Source: Chryseobacterium sp. FH1 (GTDB lineage Bacteria > Bacteroidota > Bacteroidia > Flavobacteriales > Weeksellaceae). Taken from it: DNA of 64,000 nucleotides. The stretch lies in assembly GCF_000735135.1 (NCBI RefSeq), contig NZ_JPLZ01000006.1, positions 868,001 through 932,000 on the forward strand, read 5' to 3'. Numbering within the stretch: the first letter of the stretch is position 1; the number at the start of each line of letters is the position of its first letter. Of the stretch, positions 51,034-60,039 are shown piece after piece. The position numbers and the translations under genes were made by a program. The notes under the pieces are model-generated. The model saw only the letters and a program-made list of their open reading frames with translations. It made no database searches and was not told where the DNA came from.

Positions 51034-51105
51034 GCCGACTTAGCTCAGGGGTAGAGTGCTTCCTTGGTAAGGAAGAGGTCACGGGTTCAAATCCCGTAGT
51101 TGGCT
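51034..51105 (+). tRNA. tRNA-Thr(GGT)
   Basis: A 72-base cloverleaf: acceptor GCCGACT pairs with AGTTGGC, the anticodon loop TTGGTAA gives GGT and the T arm has GGTTCAAATCC. CCA is not encoded. Confidence 0.97.
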
Positions 51106-51112
51106 CAGAAGG

Positions 51113-51136
51113 TCCCGAATCCGTTCGGGATTTTTT
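51113..51136 (+). terminator. Terminator of the tRNA cluster
   Basis: TCCCGAA and TTCGGGA pair around TCCG, followed by TTTTTT. It directly follows the last tRNA. Confidence 0.8.
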
Positions 51137-51164
51137 ATGTTTAAATTAAAACTGTTGTTAAAAT

Positions 51165-51200
51165 AAGAAGCCCGGAATAGATTTCTATTCCGGGCTTCTT
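51165..51200 (-). terminator. Terminator of the DUF4394 gene
   Basis: AAGAAGCCCGGAATAGA and TCTATTCCGGGCTTCTT form a 17-bp perfect stem. It is placed just past the DUF4394 stop on the minus strand. Confidence 0.85.
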
Positions 51201-51221
51201 TATGAGGATTTAGGGTTGTTT

Positions 51222-52733
51222 TTAGAACCCTAATCCTACAGCAAATCCTTTTACCATATTTGGATAGTTTGAAACAGCGGTTGCGGCTCCGTTGGTAGTA
51301 TTTACCGTATAGATTTTAGTTTCAGTTCCAACAGTTGCTACCAAGTAAGCTTTCTGGCTAGTACTTCCAATATCAAATCCGTTGTTTGAAGTGATATTAA
51401 TTCCCAAAGCACCTCGTTCTACTAGTGTTCCGGCGTTCGGTGGATTTTGAAGATATAATTTGTCTGTATTATGATCGATGACAAATAGCGATGTAGTTGT
51501 TGCTCCAGCGAAGTTGTCTGTGTAAGCTGCAGAGCTCAATGTAGGTGTTCCAGGGTTAATTAAACCATCAACTGCGGAAACAGATCCGTCAATTGGATTC
51601 AAACGCAGATTTTGACCCAAATCACTCACGACTCTAATTCTGTCAACTGTTGGGTTGAAGTCGAAGCCAAACTCAGTTCCGACAAGTGGCGTTGAAAGTG
51701 TTCCAGATCCAACTTGAGTAGCAGCGCCAGTTCCTAAATTGATTGTATAGATTCTGCTGGTGCTCCCCAAAGCGTAAAGCTGTCCGTTCAAAGGTCTAAA
51801 ATCAATACCTAAGATGCCTTCTCCATTTTGCAATCCTGTAATAGCTTTTGAAACCGGTTCTGGTCTGTTTGGATTAAAGATTTGAAGTGCATTCGAAGCA
51901 TCTACAGTGTAAGCAACAGCATCGGTGGGAATTGCCAGATCAATGACTTTTTGAGGTAACATTCCGATGTTGGTTGTTTTTCCATTAGAAAGATCTAATG
52001 TGTAAAGATGTTCTTTCGAATCTCTGGTTACTGCAACAAGCGCAACGCTGTTATCTGGATTAATGTCGAAGGCCGCCTGACCTGTGAAGGTGAATCCAAG
52101 ACTTCCAACTTCAGCCAGCTTACCATCGTTTGGTGGATCTTGTTTGAATAATTTTCCTGATGTTGCGTCGAGATCATACAACGTTGTAGAGGTTGCTCCA
52201 GATTTACTATTGGTATATGCGATACCTGTGATTGAAGAAGTTGTGGCTATACTGCCATCCGTTGCTGCTACACCTCCGGTTTCAGGATTGAGGCGTAAGT
52301 TTTGTCCCGAGTTTGTCACTAATCTGATGCGGTCCACAGTCGGATTGAAATCAATTGAGGCGATTGCTCCCGAGATAGCCGGTGTGAAAGCGGTAGTACT
52401 TACAGGTCTTGAGGTAGCAGTTGAAGTGTTGATGATGTAGAACTTGCTTGCGTTGGAAAGTGCATAGAGTTCTCCTGTTGCTGGTCGGAAATCGATGCTT
52501 AACAATTTTTCCCCAGCAGCGATTCCTGCAATAGCAGTTTTCGAACTGAAGGAAGTTGGACTGTTGGCATTGAAAACCACCAATTCATTGTTTTCGGTCA
52601 GTCCATAAGTGACTTGATTGGGGCCGACAGTTACAGGTTCTTCCGGCGTTGGATTCATGTCGTCATCATTGTTACAAGACATTGCCGAGACCATAGCGAA
52701 AGTCGCTAAACAAAAATTGAATAATTTTTTCAT
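51222..52733 (-). CDS. DUF4394 domain lipoprotein (two repeats)
   Basis: A 503-residue exported lipoprotein: signal KLFNFCLATFAMVSAMSC with lipidated Cys at about residue 20, followed by NNDDDMNPTPEE. The body contains two copies of the DUF4394 domain, each with a GIDFRP motif (LLSIDFRPATGELYALS and ILGIDFRPLNGQLYALG), FNPTVDRIRLVTNSGQNLRL-type segments and GFDINP-like ends. Such domains form beta-propeller-like repeats in extracellular proteins of unknown function. It lies on the minus strand, divergent from tuf. Confidence 0.85.
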   Translation of the reverse strand: MKKLFNFCLATFAMVSAMSCNNDDDMNPTPEEPVTVGPNQVTYGLTENNELVVFNANSPTSFSSKTAIAGIAAGEKLLSIDFRPATGELYALSNASKFYIINTSTATSRPVSTTAFTPAISGAIASIDFNPTVDRIRLVTNSGQNLRLNPETGGVAATDGSIATTSSITGIAYTNSKSGATSTTLYDLDATSGKLFKQDPPNDGKLAEVGSLGFTFTGQAAFDINPDNSVALVAVTRDSKEHLYTLDLSNGKTTNIGMLPQKVIDLAIPTDAVAYTVDASNALQIFNPNRPEPVSKAITGLQNGEGILGIDFRPLNGQLYALGSTSRIYTINLGTGAATQVGSGTLSTPLVGTEFGFDFNPTVDRIRVVSDLGQNLRLNPIDGSVSAVDGLINPGTPTLSSAAYTDNFAGATTTSLFVIDHNTDKLYLQNPPNAGTLVERGALGINITSNNGFDIGSTSQKAYLVATVGTETKIYTVNTTNGAATAVSNYPNMVKGFAVGLGF

Positions 52734-52900
52734 AAGATTATTTTTTAGAGTTTCATATTAATATACGACAGAAAAGCAATCTTGGATTTGATGAAGTTTT
52801 TTTAATTGATTTTTTTATGTAAATTTGCCGTGTCAAAAGACAAAACTTTAATTGTTTGCAGTTTTTGGATTTGAATATCGAAATTTTTAATAAAAATATT

Positions 52901-52928
52901 TTTGATATTCAAAAAATCGCTATATTTG
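52901..52928 (+). promoter_or_regulatory. Candidate promoter of tuf
   Basis: TATATTTG at 52921-52928 is a good -7 element, 44 bases before the tuf ATG. The nearest TTTG (52901-52904) is only 16 bases upstream, shorter than usual, so the -33 part is less certain. Confidence 0.5.
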
Positions 52929-52972
52929 CAAACCGAAAAAAAATAATTAATTAAATTAATAAATATTAAATC

Positions 52973-54160
52973 ATGGCAAAGGAAACGTTTAATCGTAACA
53001 AACCCCACTTGAACATTGGTACTATTGGTCACGTTGACCATGGTAAAACTACACTTACAGCTGCAATCAGTAAAGTGTTATCTGATAAAGGATTCGGAAC
53101 TGCAAGAGATTTCTCTTCTATCGATTCTGCACCAGAAGAAAAAGAAAGAGGTATCACTATCAATACTGCTCACATCGAGTATGAAACTGCAAACAGACAT
53201 TATGCTCACGTTGACTGTCCAGGTCACGCGGATTACGTAAAAAACATGGTTACAGGTGCTGCTCAAATGGATGGAGCTATCCTTGTAGTAGCTGCTACTG
53301 ATGGACCAATGCCTCAAACTAGAGAGCACATCTTGCTTTGCCGTCAGGTAAACGTACCTAACGTACTTGTTTTCATGAACAAAGTAGATATGGTAGATGA
53401 TGAAGAATTATTAGAATTAGTAGAATTAGAGATCAGAGATCTTTTATCTTCTTACGAATATGACGGAGATAACGCTCCAATCATCCAAGGTTCTGCTTTA
53501 GGAGGATTGAATGGAGATGCTAAATGGGTAGGAAAAATCGAAGAATTGATGGATGCTGTTGATACTTGGATCGAACTTCCAGTTAGAGATCAAGATAAAC
53601 CATTCTTGATGCCAATCGAAGATGTATTCTCTATTACAGGTAGAGGTACTGTTGCAACTGGTAGAATCGAGTCTGGAGTTATCAACACAGGAGATCCTGT
53701 TGATATCGTAGGTATGGGTGATGAGAAATTGACTTCTACTATCACTGGTGTTGAGATGTTCAGAAAAATCCTTGATAGAGGTGAAGCTGGAGATAACGTA
53801 GGTCTATTGTTGAGAGGTATTGAAAAAACTGACATCAAGAGAGGTATGGTTATCGCTAAGAAAGATTCTGTTAAACCACACAAAAGCTTCAAAGCTGAGG
53901 TTTATATCCTTTCTAAAGAAGAAGGTGGACGTCACACGCCTTTCCATAACAAATACAGACCTCAGTTCTACGTTAGAACAACTGACGTTACAGGTGAGAT
54001 CTTCTTGCCAGAAGGTGTAGAAATGGTAATGCCTGGAGATAACTTAACTATCACTGTAGAGTTGTTGCAACCAATCGCTCTTAACGTAGGTCTTAGATTT
54101 GCGATCAGAGAAGGAGGTAGAACAGTAGGTGCTGGTCAGGTTACTGAAATCACAGACTAA
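52973..54160 (+). CDS. tuf: Elongation factor Tu
   Basis: A 395-residue translational GTPase that carries aminoacyl-tRNA to the ribosome. G motifs are [27 protein letters not shown] and NKVDMVDD. The C-terminal barrel ends [11 protein letters not shown]. Codon use is strongly biased (for example CTT/GTA/AAC-rich) as expected of a highly expressed gene. It is first in tuf-trnW-secE-nusG. A terminator hairpin lies between tuf and tRNA-Trp. Confidence 0.98.
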   Translation: MAKETFNRNKPHLNIGTIGHVDHGKTTLTAAISKVLSDKGFGTARDFSSIDSAPEEKERGITINTAHIEYETANRHYAHVDCPGHADYVKNMVTGAAQMDGAILVVAATDGPMPQTREHILLCRQVNVPNVLVFMNKVDMVDDEELLELVELEIRDLLSSYEYDGDNAPIIQGSALGGLNGDAKWVGKIEELMDAVDTWIELPVRDQDKPFLMPIEDVFSITGRGTVATGRIESGVINTGDPVDIVGMGDEKLTSTITGVEMFRKILDRGEAGDNVGLLLRGIEKTDIKRGMVIAKKDSVKPHKSFKAEVYILSKEEGGRHTPFHNKYRPQFYVRTTDVTGEIFLPEGVEMVMPGDNLTITVELLQPIALNVGLRFAIREGGRTVGAGQVTEITD

Positions 54161-54176
54161 TTATCTAAATAATATA

Positions 54177-54206
54177 AAGTTCCGTAAGGAAACTTACGGA
54201 ACTTTT
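54177..54206 (+). terminator. Hairpin terminator after tuf
   Basis: AAGTTCCGTAAG-GAAA-CTTACGGAACTT is a perfect 12-bp stem with a tetraloop, followed by T-rich sequence. It lies just before tRNA-Trp and probably reduces read-through into secE/nusG. Confidence 0.85.
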
Positions 54207-54211
54207 TAATT

Positions 54212-54282
54212 ACGGGCATCGTCCAATGGTAGGATACCGGTCTCCAAAACCGTTGATCTGGGTTCGAATCCTAGTGCCCGTG
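54212..54282 (+). tRNA. tRNA-Trp(CCA)
   Basis: A 71-base cloverleaf: acceptor ACGGGCA pairs with TGCCCGT, and the anticodon loop CTCCAAA gives CCA. The position between tuf and secE is the usual one in many bacteria. Confidence 0.97.
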
Positions 54283-54295
54283 CAAAAAGAAAATA

Positions 54296-54499
54296 ATGAG
54301 CTTAGTAGAATTTTTAAAAGGTTCTTATACAGAATTCAAAGATAAAGTAGAGTGGCCAAAGTGGCCAGATTTGCAGTCCTCGACTATTGTGGTAGCTGTG
54401 ACAACTGTAATCCTTGCTTTACTTACATTCGGAGTAGATTCTTTCTTCAGTGTAGCGATCAAGAATTTTGTTGCGACGTTTATTAATATGTTTAACTAA
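54296..54499 (+). CDS. secE: Preprotein translocase subunit SecE
   Basis: A 67-residue protein of the SecYEG channel. It has an amphipathic N-terminal helix (FLKGSYTEFKDKVEWPKW) with the conserved WP motif, followed by one transmembrane helix (STIVVAVTTVILALLTFGV). It follows tRNA-Trp after 13 bases and precedes nusG by 17. The arrangement trnW-secE-nusG is highly conserved in bacteria. Confidence 0.95.
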   Translation: MSLVEFLKGSYTEFKDKVEWPKWPDLQSSTIVVAVTTVILALLTFGVDSFFSVAIKNFVATFINMFN

Positions 54500-54516
54500 T
54501 CCAAATTACTTTCCTC

Positions 54517-55062
54517 ATGAGCGAATCGAAATGGTATGTGCTGAAAGCAATTAGCGGACAGGAAAATAAGGTTAAGAACTATATTGAGAACGAGATCCAA
54601 AGATTAAATATGGATGCGTACGTCACTCAGGTAGTGATTCCTATGGAAAAGGTGATCCAAATCAGAAACGGTAAGAAAGTTCCAAAGGAAAAGCCCTACT
54701 ATCCTGGTTATCTAATGGTAGAGGCAGACCTTGTTGGGGAAGTTCCTCACGTGATCAAAAATATTCCAGGCGTAATTTCTTTCTTAAGTTTGACTAAAGG
54801 AGGTGAGCCAGTTCCAATGAGAAAATCTGAAGTAAACAGAATGCTCGGAAGAATGGATGAACTTTCTGAATTTGCTACAGATGTAGAAATTCCTTTCGTT
54901 GTTGGAGAAAACGTGAAAGTGGTCGATGGTCCTTTCAACGGATTCAACGGAACGATTGAAAAAATATTGGAAGACAAGAAAAAAGTGGAAGTTTCTGTTT
55001 TGATCTTTGGAAGAAAAACACCGATGGAACTAAGCTTCATGCAAGTAGAAAAAGTAGTATAA
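54517..55062 (+). CDS. nusG: Transcription termination/antitermination factor NusG
   Basis: A 181-residue protein. KWYVLKAISGQENKVKNYIE at the N-terminus is the NGN domain and VVGENVKVVDGPFNGFNGTI is the KOW domain near residue 130. The protein links RNA polymerase to Rho or to ribosomes. It normally lies directly upstream of rplK; here it is followed by a terminator and about 5 kb of accessory genes. Confidence 0.96.
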   Translation: MSESKWYVLKAISGQENKVKNYIENEIQRLNMDAYVTQVVIPMEKVIQIRNGKKVPKEKPYYPGYLMVEADLVGEVPHVIKNIPGVISFLSLTKGGEPVPMRKSEVNRMLGRMDELSEFATDVEIPFVVGENVKVVDGPFNGFNGTIEKILEDKKKVEVSVLIFGRKTPMELSFMQVEKVV

Positions 55063-55084
55063 AAAATCTACATTTAAAATATGG

Positions 55085-55114
55085 AAAGCTATCAAATTTT
55101 TGATAGCTTTTTTT
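55085..55114 (+). terminator. Terminator after nusG
   Basis: AAAGCTATCAAA and TTTGATAGCTTT pair around TT, followed by a T run. It closes the secE-nusG unit before the accessory block. Confidence 0.85.
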
Positions 55115-55174
55115 GTCGTATACAATTACTTCAAAATCAAAAAGCAATTCATTATTGTAGAAAGTCATTTGAAT

Positions 55175-56496
55175 TTATTTACTAACAAAAACTATCGCAG
55201 AAAATAAAAATGCGATACCAATCACATTAAAAATCCAATATATGGGTACATTAGTTTCTTTTGAATATCCAAAACTAGGATGATAATTTCTGTAAATCAA
55301 ATCTTTCACCTTCTCATCTTCTGAAACATGTAATTCTAATCGGATACTAAAGTTATTTCTAAATAACCACCACCACTCCCTTTAGCAGGCAAAATATTTT
55401 GGATAGAAAAAGATTCTATTTGTTCTTTGTCATAAACTTGCGAAAATTGATTACTTGAGAATCCAATCATATTGTTTCTATCATCACGCCATATCACAGT
55501 CTTTTCTTGAAATTGTCCTGTGATTTTTGGTTGTCTTCTTTTCACTTTATTATTTCTCTTATAGTCCTCTGAAATTCCAATTTTCCCCTCTAGTATCAAG
55601 TATTCACTTACTTGTAAATTTTCCTCGTAACTAAGGTCAATTAATAAATTTGGATAGTTCCTTTTGTTTTCGATGGTCAATGATGTATAACCAGCATTAA
55701 ATTGCCAATCACTATCATAGGTATAGCAGATAGATAAGTTCATCCCGTTGAAATGAAAATTGCAATTTTTTTGGTCTGATCTTTCGTAACTGAGTCTATT
55801 TTCTTCCATTTTGATGTCATTCATCAAGACTCTTTTCAAATCAAAGTAACTTTGGTCTGTCCCATTTTTATCGAAGCATTGAGAATAGAAATGTAAGATA
55901 GGGGAGTCTGTTCTAGAATTATCAAAATACGATCTAAAATCTTTTAGGATAATATTCCCAATTCGAACCGGGAATTTTATTTTTGCTATTTTTTGACCAT
56001 ATGGTGATTTTTCAAAACTAATATTTTCATTTTTTTCCAAATCTCTATATGTCGCATCCCATGTTATAAACTGTTTTTTAGGTGATTGTATTTCAAACCC
56101 TTTTTCGTAATCGTTGAAGTTTCCATTCAACAATTCATAAGTTGTTTCGTGGTGCCTACGCCAAATCTCTTTTTTAAGTTCAACTTTTCTATTCACATTG
56201 TGAAAAAAAATGGAATCATTGAATTTAAATCTTTTGGATAATTCTTCGTAGACTTTTTTGAATCCTTTATAAATTGTAGGTATTGAATTTTGATGATAAT
56301 CGAACAAGAATAGAAACGATTGCTTATTTACATTAACAGTAATATAAGCGTATTGAATGTCGTTAATATTAACTTCGCAACTTTGTATTCCATAATTGCC
56401 CTCGCAAATTATTTTATTCCCAACTATCTTTACAGTTCCATCATTACACTCATTAGGAAAGTTGTTTTTTTTGAAAAGTCTATCTGTTATGCTCAT
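55175..56496 (-). pseudogene. Unknown accessory gene with 3' frameshift and displaced membrane helix
   Basis: The intact frame 55336-56496 codes 386 residues ending GGGYLEITLVSD. Read with a -1 shift at about 55343, translation continues as IRLELHVSEDEKVKDLIYRN and then YHPSFGYSKETNVPIYWIFN, and ends in a hydrophobic helix (VIGIAFLFSAIVFVSK) with a stop at 55175-55177. The two parts together give 440 residues if one base were restored. I do not recognise the family. It could be a genuine mutation, a sequencing error or programmed shifting; I favour the first two. It is the leftmost gene of the minus-strand cassette-like block. Confidence 0.65.
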
Positions 56497-56529
56497 TACA
56501 TTGTTGTTTTTGAATGATGGCTGATGTTT

Positions 56530-56665
56530 TGAGACTCAGCTATCGGGCGGGAAATAGAAGCACAAAAGCCGAATTTTTACTAAGTTCAATATCAATCCAA
56601 AACGTGTAGGATTGAATTATGCACTTCAGCCAGCCTGTCGCAAAACCCTTGTTAGCGGTAGCTGT
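56530..56665. repeat. Cassette spacer 3 with GTTAGC block
   Basis: Between the DUF7003-like gene and the frameshifted gene. Its end at 56625-56656 reads CAGCCAGCCTGTCGCAAAAC then CCTTGTTAGC. On the minus strand GCTAACAA begins 19 bases past the DUF7003-like stop codon. It shares the GCC...GC..AAAC..TTGTTAGC pattern with the spacers at 57505 and 59060. The remaining part (AGCACAAAAGCCGAATTTTT...) is not coding. Confidence 0.6.
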
Positions 56666-56674
56666 TTTTTAATG

Positions 56675-57490
56675 TTATAAATGTCCGGATTCCCAATTTT
56701 TCCAGCAATTATTTGGTTTTTGTGTGGGTTTCCAATTTGTTATATTTTTAGTTGTTAAGATCTTTGCAATCAGTTGGTAAGTCTCTTGTTGGCTGGGTGG
56801 ATTTGTTTTGTCGTAAGCACTTACAAAATGGAAGTCGTTGATGGTAATAAGTTTTGGAATATCTTTCGGAATATGTTTTCGGATTTCCTCCTCAGTCGCA
56901 CTAATTGATGTTGGATTTGTTTCGTGTAAGTATCGTATAAAGTCTCCAAAGCCGATCAGATTTTTGGGATTGTTATAATCTCGTATATCAATTCCTACTT
57001 TTTCATAATTTTTATAGTTATTGTCAAATTCAACATGAGTATCCCGGATTTTAATTTCTTTGATATTTTGTCCAATTAATTCAAATGTTTCCATTTCCTC
57101 CCCATCTTTGTTTTCAATCCTTTCAAATTCTGTTGGGTCAATTAGAATTATATTATTCGCATTTGTGATATAGTTTCGCTCAGGATATTTGTCAATTGGA
57201 TAGTCAATACAGTTTCCAACATAGTCTAATTCTATTTCTGCAGAATTTTCTCGATTTTGATAGCCACTTTTTTCAAAAACTATCACCCATCTTGTTGAAT
57301 CTGCGTATAAATGAATTCTGTTTCCTGCGGTCTCACAGTAACCATGTTCGAGGTCAAGAAAAAAGTTGTATTTGATATCTTCTGGTCGTCCAATTGGATA
57401 ATACTTACTTGGATTTCCGTTAAATGCTAAGTCTAATTGTTCTAAAATTTCAGTCTCTTGAAATGTCATTGTTTTTGTCATTAAGGTCAT
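56675..57490 (-). CDS. DUF7003-like accessory protein
   Basis: A 271-residue soluble protein that begins within MTLMTKTMTFQETEILEQLD (the real start may be any of three Met). EHGYCETAGNRIHLYADSTR, GNCIDYPIDKYPERNYITN, ETFELIGQNIKEIKIRDTH and the C-terminal NCWKNWESGHL are its strong segments. From memory it belongs to a Bacteroidota family called DUF7003, found in accessory regions. No function is known to me. The frame is intact, in contrast to its neighbours. Confidence 0.65.
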   Translation of the reverse strand: MTLMTKTMTFQETEILEQLDLAFNGNPSKYYPIGRPEDIKYNFFLDLEHGYCETAGNRIHLYADSTRWVIVFEKSGYQNRENSAEIELDYVGNCIDYPIDKYPERNYITNANNIILIDPTEFERIENKDGEEMETFELIGQNIKEIKIRDTHVEFDNNYKNYEKVGIDIRDYNNPKNLIGFGDFIRYLHETNPTSISATEEEIRKHIPKDIPKLITINDFHFVSAYDKTNPPSQQETYQLIAKILTTKNITNWKPTQKPNNCWKNWESGHL

Positions 57491-57499
57491 TTTTTATTG

Positions 57500-57545
57500 T
57501 TCCCGCACAAGAGCCCGCCATTTTGCTAAACGGTTGTTAGCTGTT
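57500..57545. repeat. Cassette spacer 2 with GTTAGC block
   Basis: GAGCCCGCCATTTTGCTAAA then CGGTTGTTAGC lies between the serine hydrolase and the DUF7003-like gene. GCTAA and TTAGC also form an inverted pair around ACGGTTG. On the minus strand GCTAACAA begins 7 bases past the hydrolase stop. Confidence 0.6.
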
Positions 57546-57547
57546 TG

Positions 57548-58937
57548 TTATTTTTCATACATCAATTTTAAGCATAAATCATCTATATTGTCACTGATCT
57601 CGGAAACATTTGATAAGATAATGACTGCTGTTTTTTGTTCGATATTGATAGCCATAGAAGAAGAATATCCGCCTGTTCCTCCATTGTGCCAATACAAATC
57701 TTTGTTATTTTCGGATTTTAAAATGTGCCAGCTCAAACCTACTTTCATATCATTGTTAATGTCAAATGTTGGTTTCCTTGTCAATGTAAGTTCCGTGTTT
57801 TTAAGATTGAATTGTGCTGTTGCAAATATCGCCAAATCTTCTGTCGTTGATAATATTCCTCCTCCACCAAACAGAACGTCAAAATCCCAATTAGATACGA
57901 TTTTGCCATTTTTGTCTAATCCTTTTATAAGTTTTTCTCCTAAGTCTTGGGAACTTGTAAATGAGTTTTTCATTTTGTATTTGTCGAAGATTTTCTTTTG
58001 TAATAATTTTTGAAAACTCGTCTTTTGCGACAAACCAAGTGTATAGCCTAAAAGTCCTGCACCTAGATTTGAGTAAGAATAAGTTTTTGAGGGTTCTTTT
58101 TCAAGTTTCAGCAGGTTTTTAAGATACTCGTCAATTTCATTTTTACCATAATTCTTGTAGGGATTGCTTTCATTCGATCGGTCCAAATTTTCGGGCAATC
58201 GGGGCAAACCTGAAGTGTGATTAGCCAAGCTTTGAAAACTTATTTCGATATTATCTTTGAAAGTGAAAGGATAAAATGAATTGATTTCATCTGTCAGTTT
58301 AAGTTTTTTGTCTGTAACAAGCGAAGCCAAAACGGATGATGTAAATACTTTTGTAATTGAGCCAATTTCAAAGATTTTATTTTGATTTTCAATCGGCTTT
58401 ATAGTGTCGTTTACTTTTATAATTCCATAATACTTTTTTTTTCGATTTTGAATTATTGCAATCGAAAGTTGTGTGTTATTTGGAAAATCTTTAGATTTTG
58501 AGAAAATAATTTCAGCAATTTCTGGCGGATAGTCGCCAAGTGCATTTATGGTTTTATTTTCTGTTTTTTTGGCTTCTTCGTATGGTTTAATAAAAAGTCC
58601 GTTGATTTTATTTTGCTTGTCGAGCGAAATATTTACTGCTAAAACAGCTTTTTCAAAATTTGTTTTATACGTTGCATAAGTTCCTTGTCGATAGTTGATA
58701 AATTCTTTATTTTCAATTTGTCCGACTTGAATTTTTAAACCATTTAAAAACTGTCTTGTATTTTCAAAGAGGTAAAGCCTGTACCATTTCTTGCGAAAAA
58801 CTGTTGAAAATTTCATCATATTTTTCAGCATTATAGTTCTTTTGGAAATTCTCAATCGCAATTTTATAATTGTCAGTTTGAGCAAATAATAAATTTGTCA
58901 ATAATGTTGAGATTAAGAAATAGAATAGTCTTTTCAT
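57548..58937 (-). pseudogene. Serine hydrolase (beta-lactamase class C fold), frameshifted
   Basis: The N-terminus (MKRLFYFLISTLLTNLLFAQ, a signal peptide at ATG 58935-58937) and the catalytic part lie in different frames. The first frame ends ...MVQALPL at a TGA (58764-58766). Removing one T from CTTTGA joins it to ENTRQFLNGLKIQVGQIENK and gives 462 residues. The serine-hydrolase motifs are intact: SITK (EIGSITKVFTSS), YSN and HNGG. The first 110 mature residues form a small NTF2/DUF3887-like domain. It is either a recent inactivated gene, a sequencing error, or a case of +1 frameshifting (see findings). Confidence 0.75.
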
Positions 58938-59005
58938 TCTGATTGTTGTTTTGTAATGAGATATGGAGTTTTGGGATAGATGGTATAGCAATCAAAGCAA
59001 AAATC

Positions 59006-59094
59006 TTCAATTTTGTACAAAATTTGAACCGTAAAATCCCGTAATTATGAGATTGAACTTTACAGTTAGCCTTATTATTGCAACGTTTGTTAGC
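59006..59094. repeat. Cassette spacer 1 with two hairpins and GTTAGC block
   Basis: TTCAATTTTGTACAAAATTT then GAA (59006-59028) is nearly palindromic. GTAAAATCCCGTAATTATGA then GATTGAACTTTAC (59031-59063) forms an imperfect stem with unpaired bases. GTTAGCCTTATTATTGCAAC then GTTTGTTAGC follows to 59094. On the minus strand GCTAACAA begins 8 bases past the stop of the degraded gene. The pattern fits the other two spacers. Confidence 0.6.
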
Positions 59095-59101
59095 TTTTTT
59101 T

Positions 59102-59553
59102 TTAAAATTCGTTAACTATTTTTTTATAAGTTTTATTTAATTCAATTGCATCTTCTCTATATCTTGGATACTTTTTTATGTTTTCTCACGCTATGATTTG
59201 ACTATTTGAAAAACAAAAAGTTCATCCCAACTAAAAACCAAGCTTCAAAATGTCCGCCAAAGTTCTAATATCTATCGTTCAGAAAAAACACAATTTCAGT
59301 AGTTCGAAATTCAATTGAAAAAGTTCTATTTTCCTTTAATTTCCCTCCACTAAATCGTACAAATTCTTCGTCTTTATTTGTGGGAAAAATTGTTTTTACC
59401 ATTCAGCTAATTTTTCTCTGTCAGTTCCAATAACTTCTAGTGCTTCGTCAATATGATTTCGTTTATGTCATCGTAACCTCTAAACCAACTTATGTAAGCG
59501 TGCCAAAAAAATGTATTGCCTTTTAAGTCATCTTGTTAAATCTGCTTGTCCAT
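59102..59553 (-). pseudogene. Heavily degraded accessory gene
   Basis: Read on the minus strand from the ATG at 59551-59553, pieces in different frames line up: KGNTFFWHAYISWFRGYDDI, then IDEALEVIGTDREKLAEW, then DEEFVRFSGGKLKENRTFSI, then NFGGHFEAWFLVGMNFL, then KYPRYREDAIELNKTYKKIV and NEF, ending at a stop at 59102. There are several stops and frame changes, so it is not functional. The pieces suggest a small soluble protein. I do not recognise the family. Confidence 0.65.
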
Positions 59554-60008
59554 ATTTTGTCTTGTTGTTAGCTTGCAGATTGGGTTGAAATTACCACTAA
59601 CTCCCAAATATGCGAAGAATTTTCCAAACTCCCAAATCTTAAAACATTGTTGTGTAATGCTTTATAGCTTTGTAGGTTGAATTATGTAAAATGCGAAGTT
59701 GAATTATTATGAATCACTTCTGGTCACAATAACTATGTCAATGCTGAGGACAAAAATATCCGAAATGTGAAATCACCTTTGAACATGCAATGATAAATAG
59801 TTTTGAAGAATTGATTTTTTATGATTTAAATTAAAATACAATGATTGAGGTGGCATGGTTCTTATTTGAACGCTGAAAATTGTTTATAATCAGTGGTTTT
59901 GTTTTAGTGTAGAAAATCCAAAATACAAGTATGTTGTAATGAATGATAAACTGAAAATTGGTTTTCTAAGATTTTTAATAAAAAATAACTAAAAATCAAT
60001 GCATTCCG
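59554..60008. other. Non-coding gap before rplK, with a fourth GTTAGC block
   Basis: TCTTGTTGTTAGCTTGCAGA (about 59560-59579) repeats the cassette block. GGGTTGAAATTACCACTAAC follows. A weak open stretch on the plus strand, about 59875-59992 (ENPKYKYVVMNDKLKIGFLR then FLIKNN and a stop), could be a remnant of another gene. I see nothing else coding in this stretch. Confidence 0.45.
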
Positions 60009-60039
60009 TTTGCTGTTTCAAAAATATTTTATACTTTTG
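60009..60039 (+). promoter_or_regulatory. Promoter of the rplKAJL cluster
   Basis: TTTG at 60009-60012 and TACTTTTG at 60032-60039, 19 bases apart, exactly fit the Bacteroidota consensus. It gives rplK its own start now that it is separated from nusG. The leader to the rplK ATG is about 95 bases. Confidence 0.8.

Noticed and set aside
50897-51149. Two frames across tRNA-Gly (ERRGSNPRHSAWKADAL and SSVGRASAFQAECRGFDPRLS)
   Set aside because: Both are tRNA-derived artefacts that recur in many genomes; the tRNA explains the sequence.
56625-59580. Canonical integron attC sites
   Set aside because: Only the GCTAAC-like left box is present; no paired GTTRRRY right box or integron integrase was found, so I call them cassette-like only.
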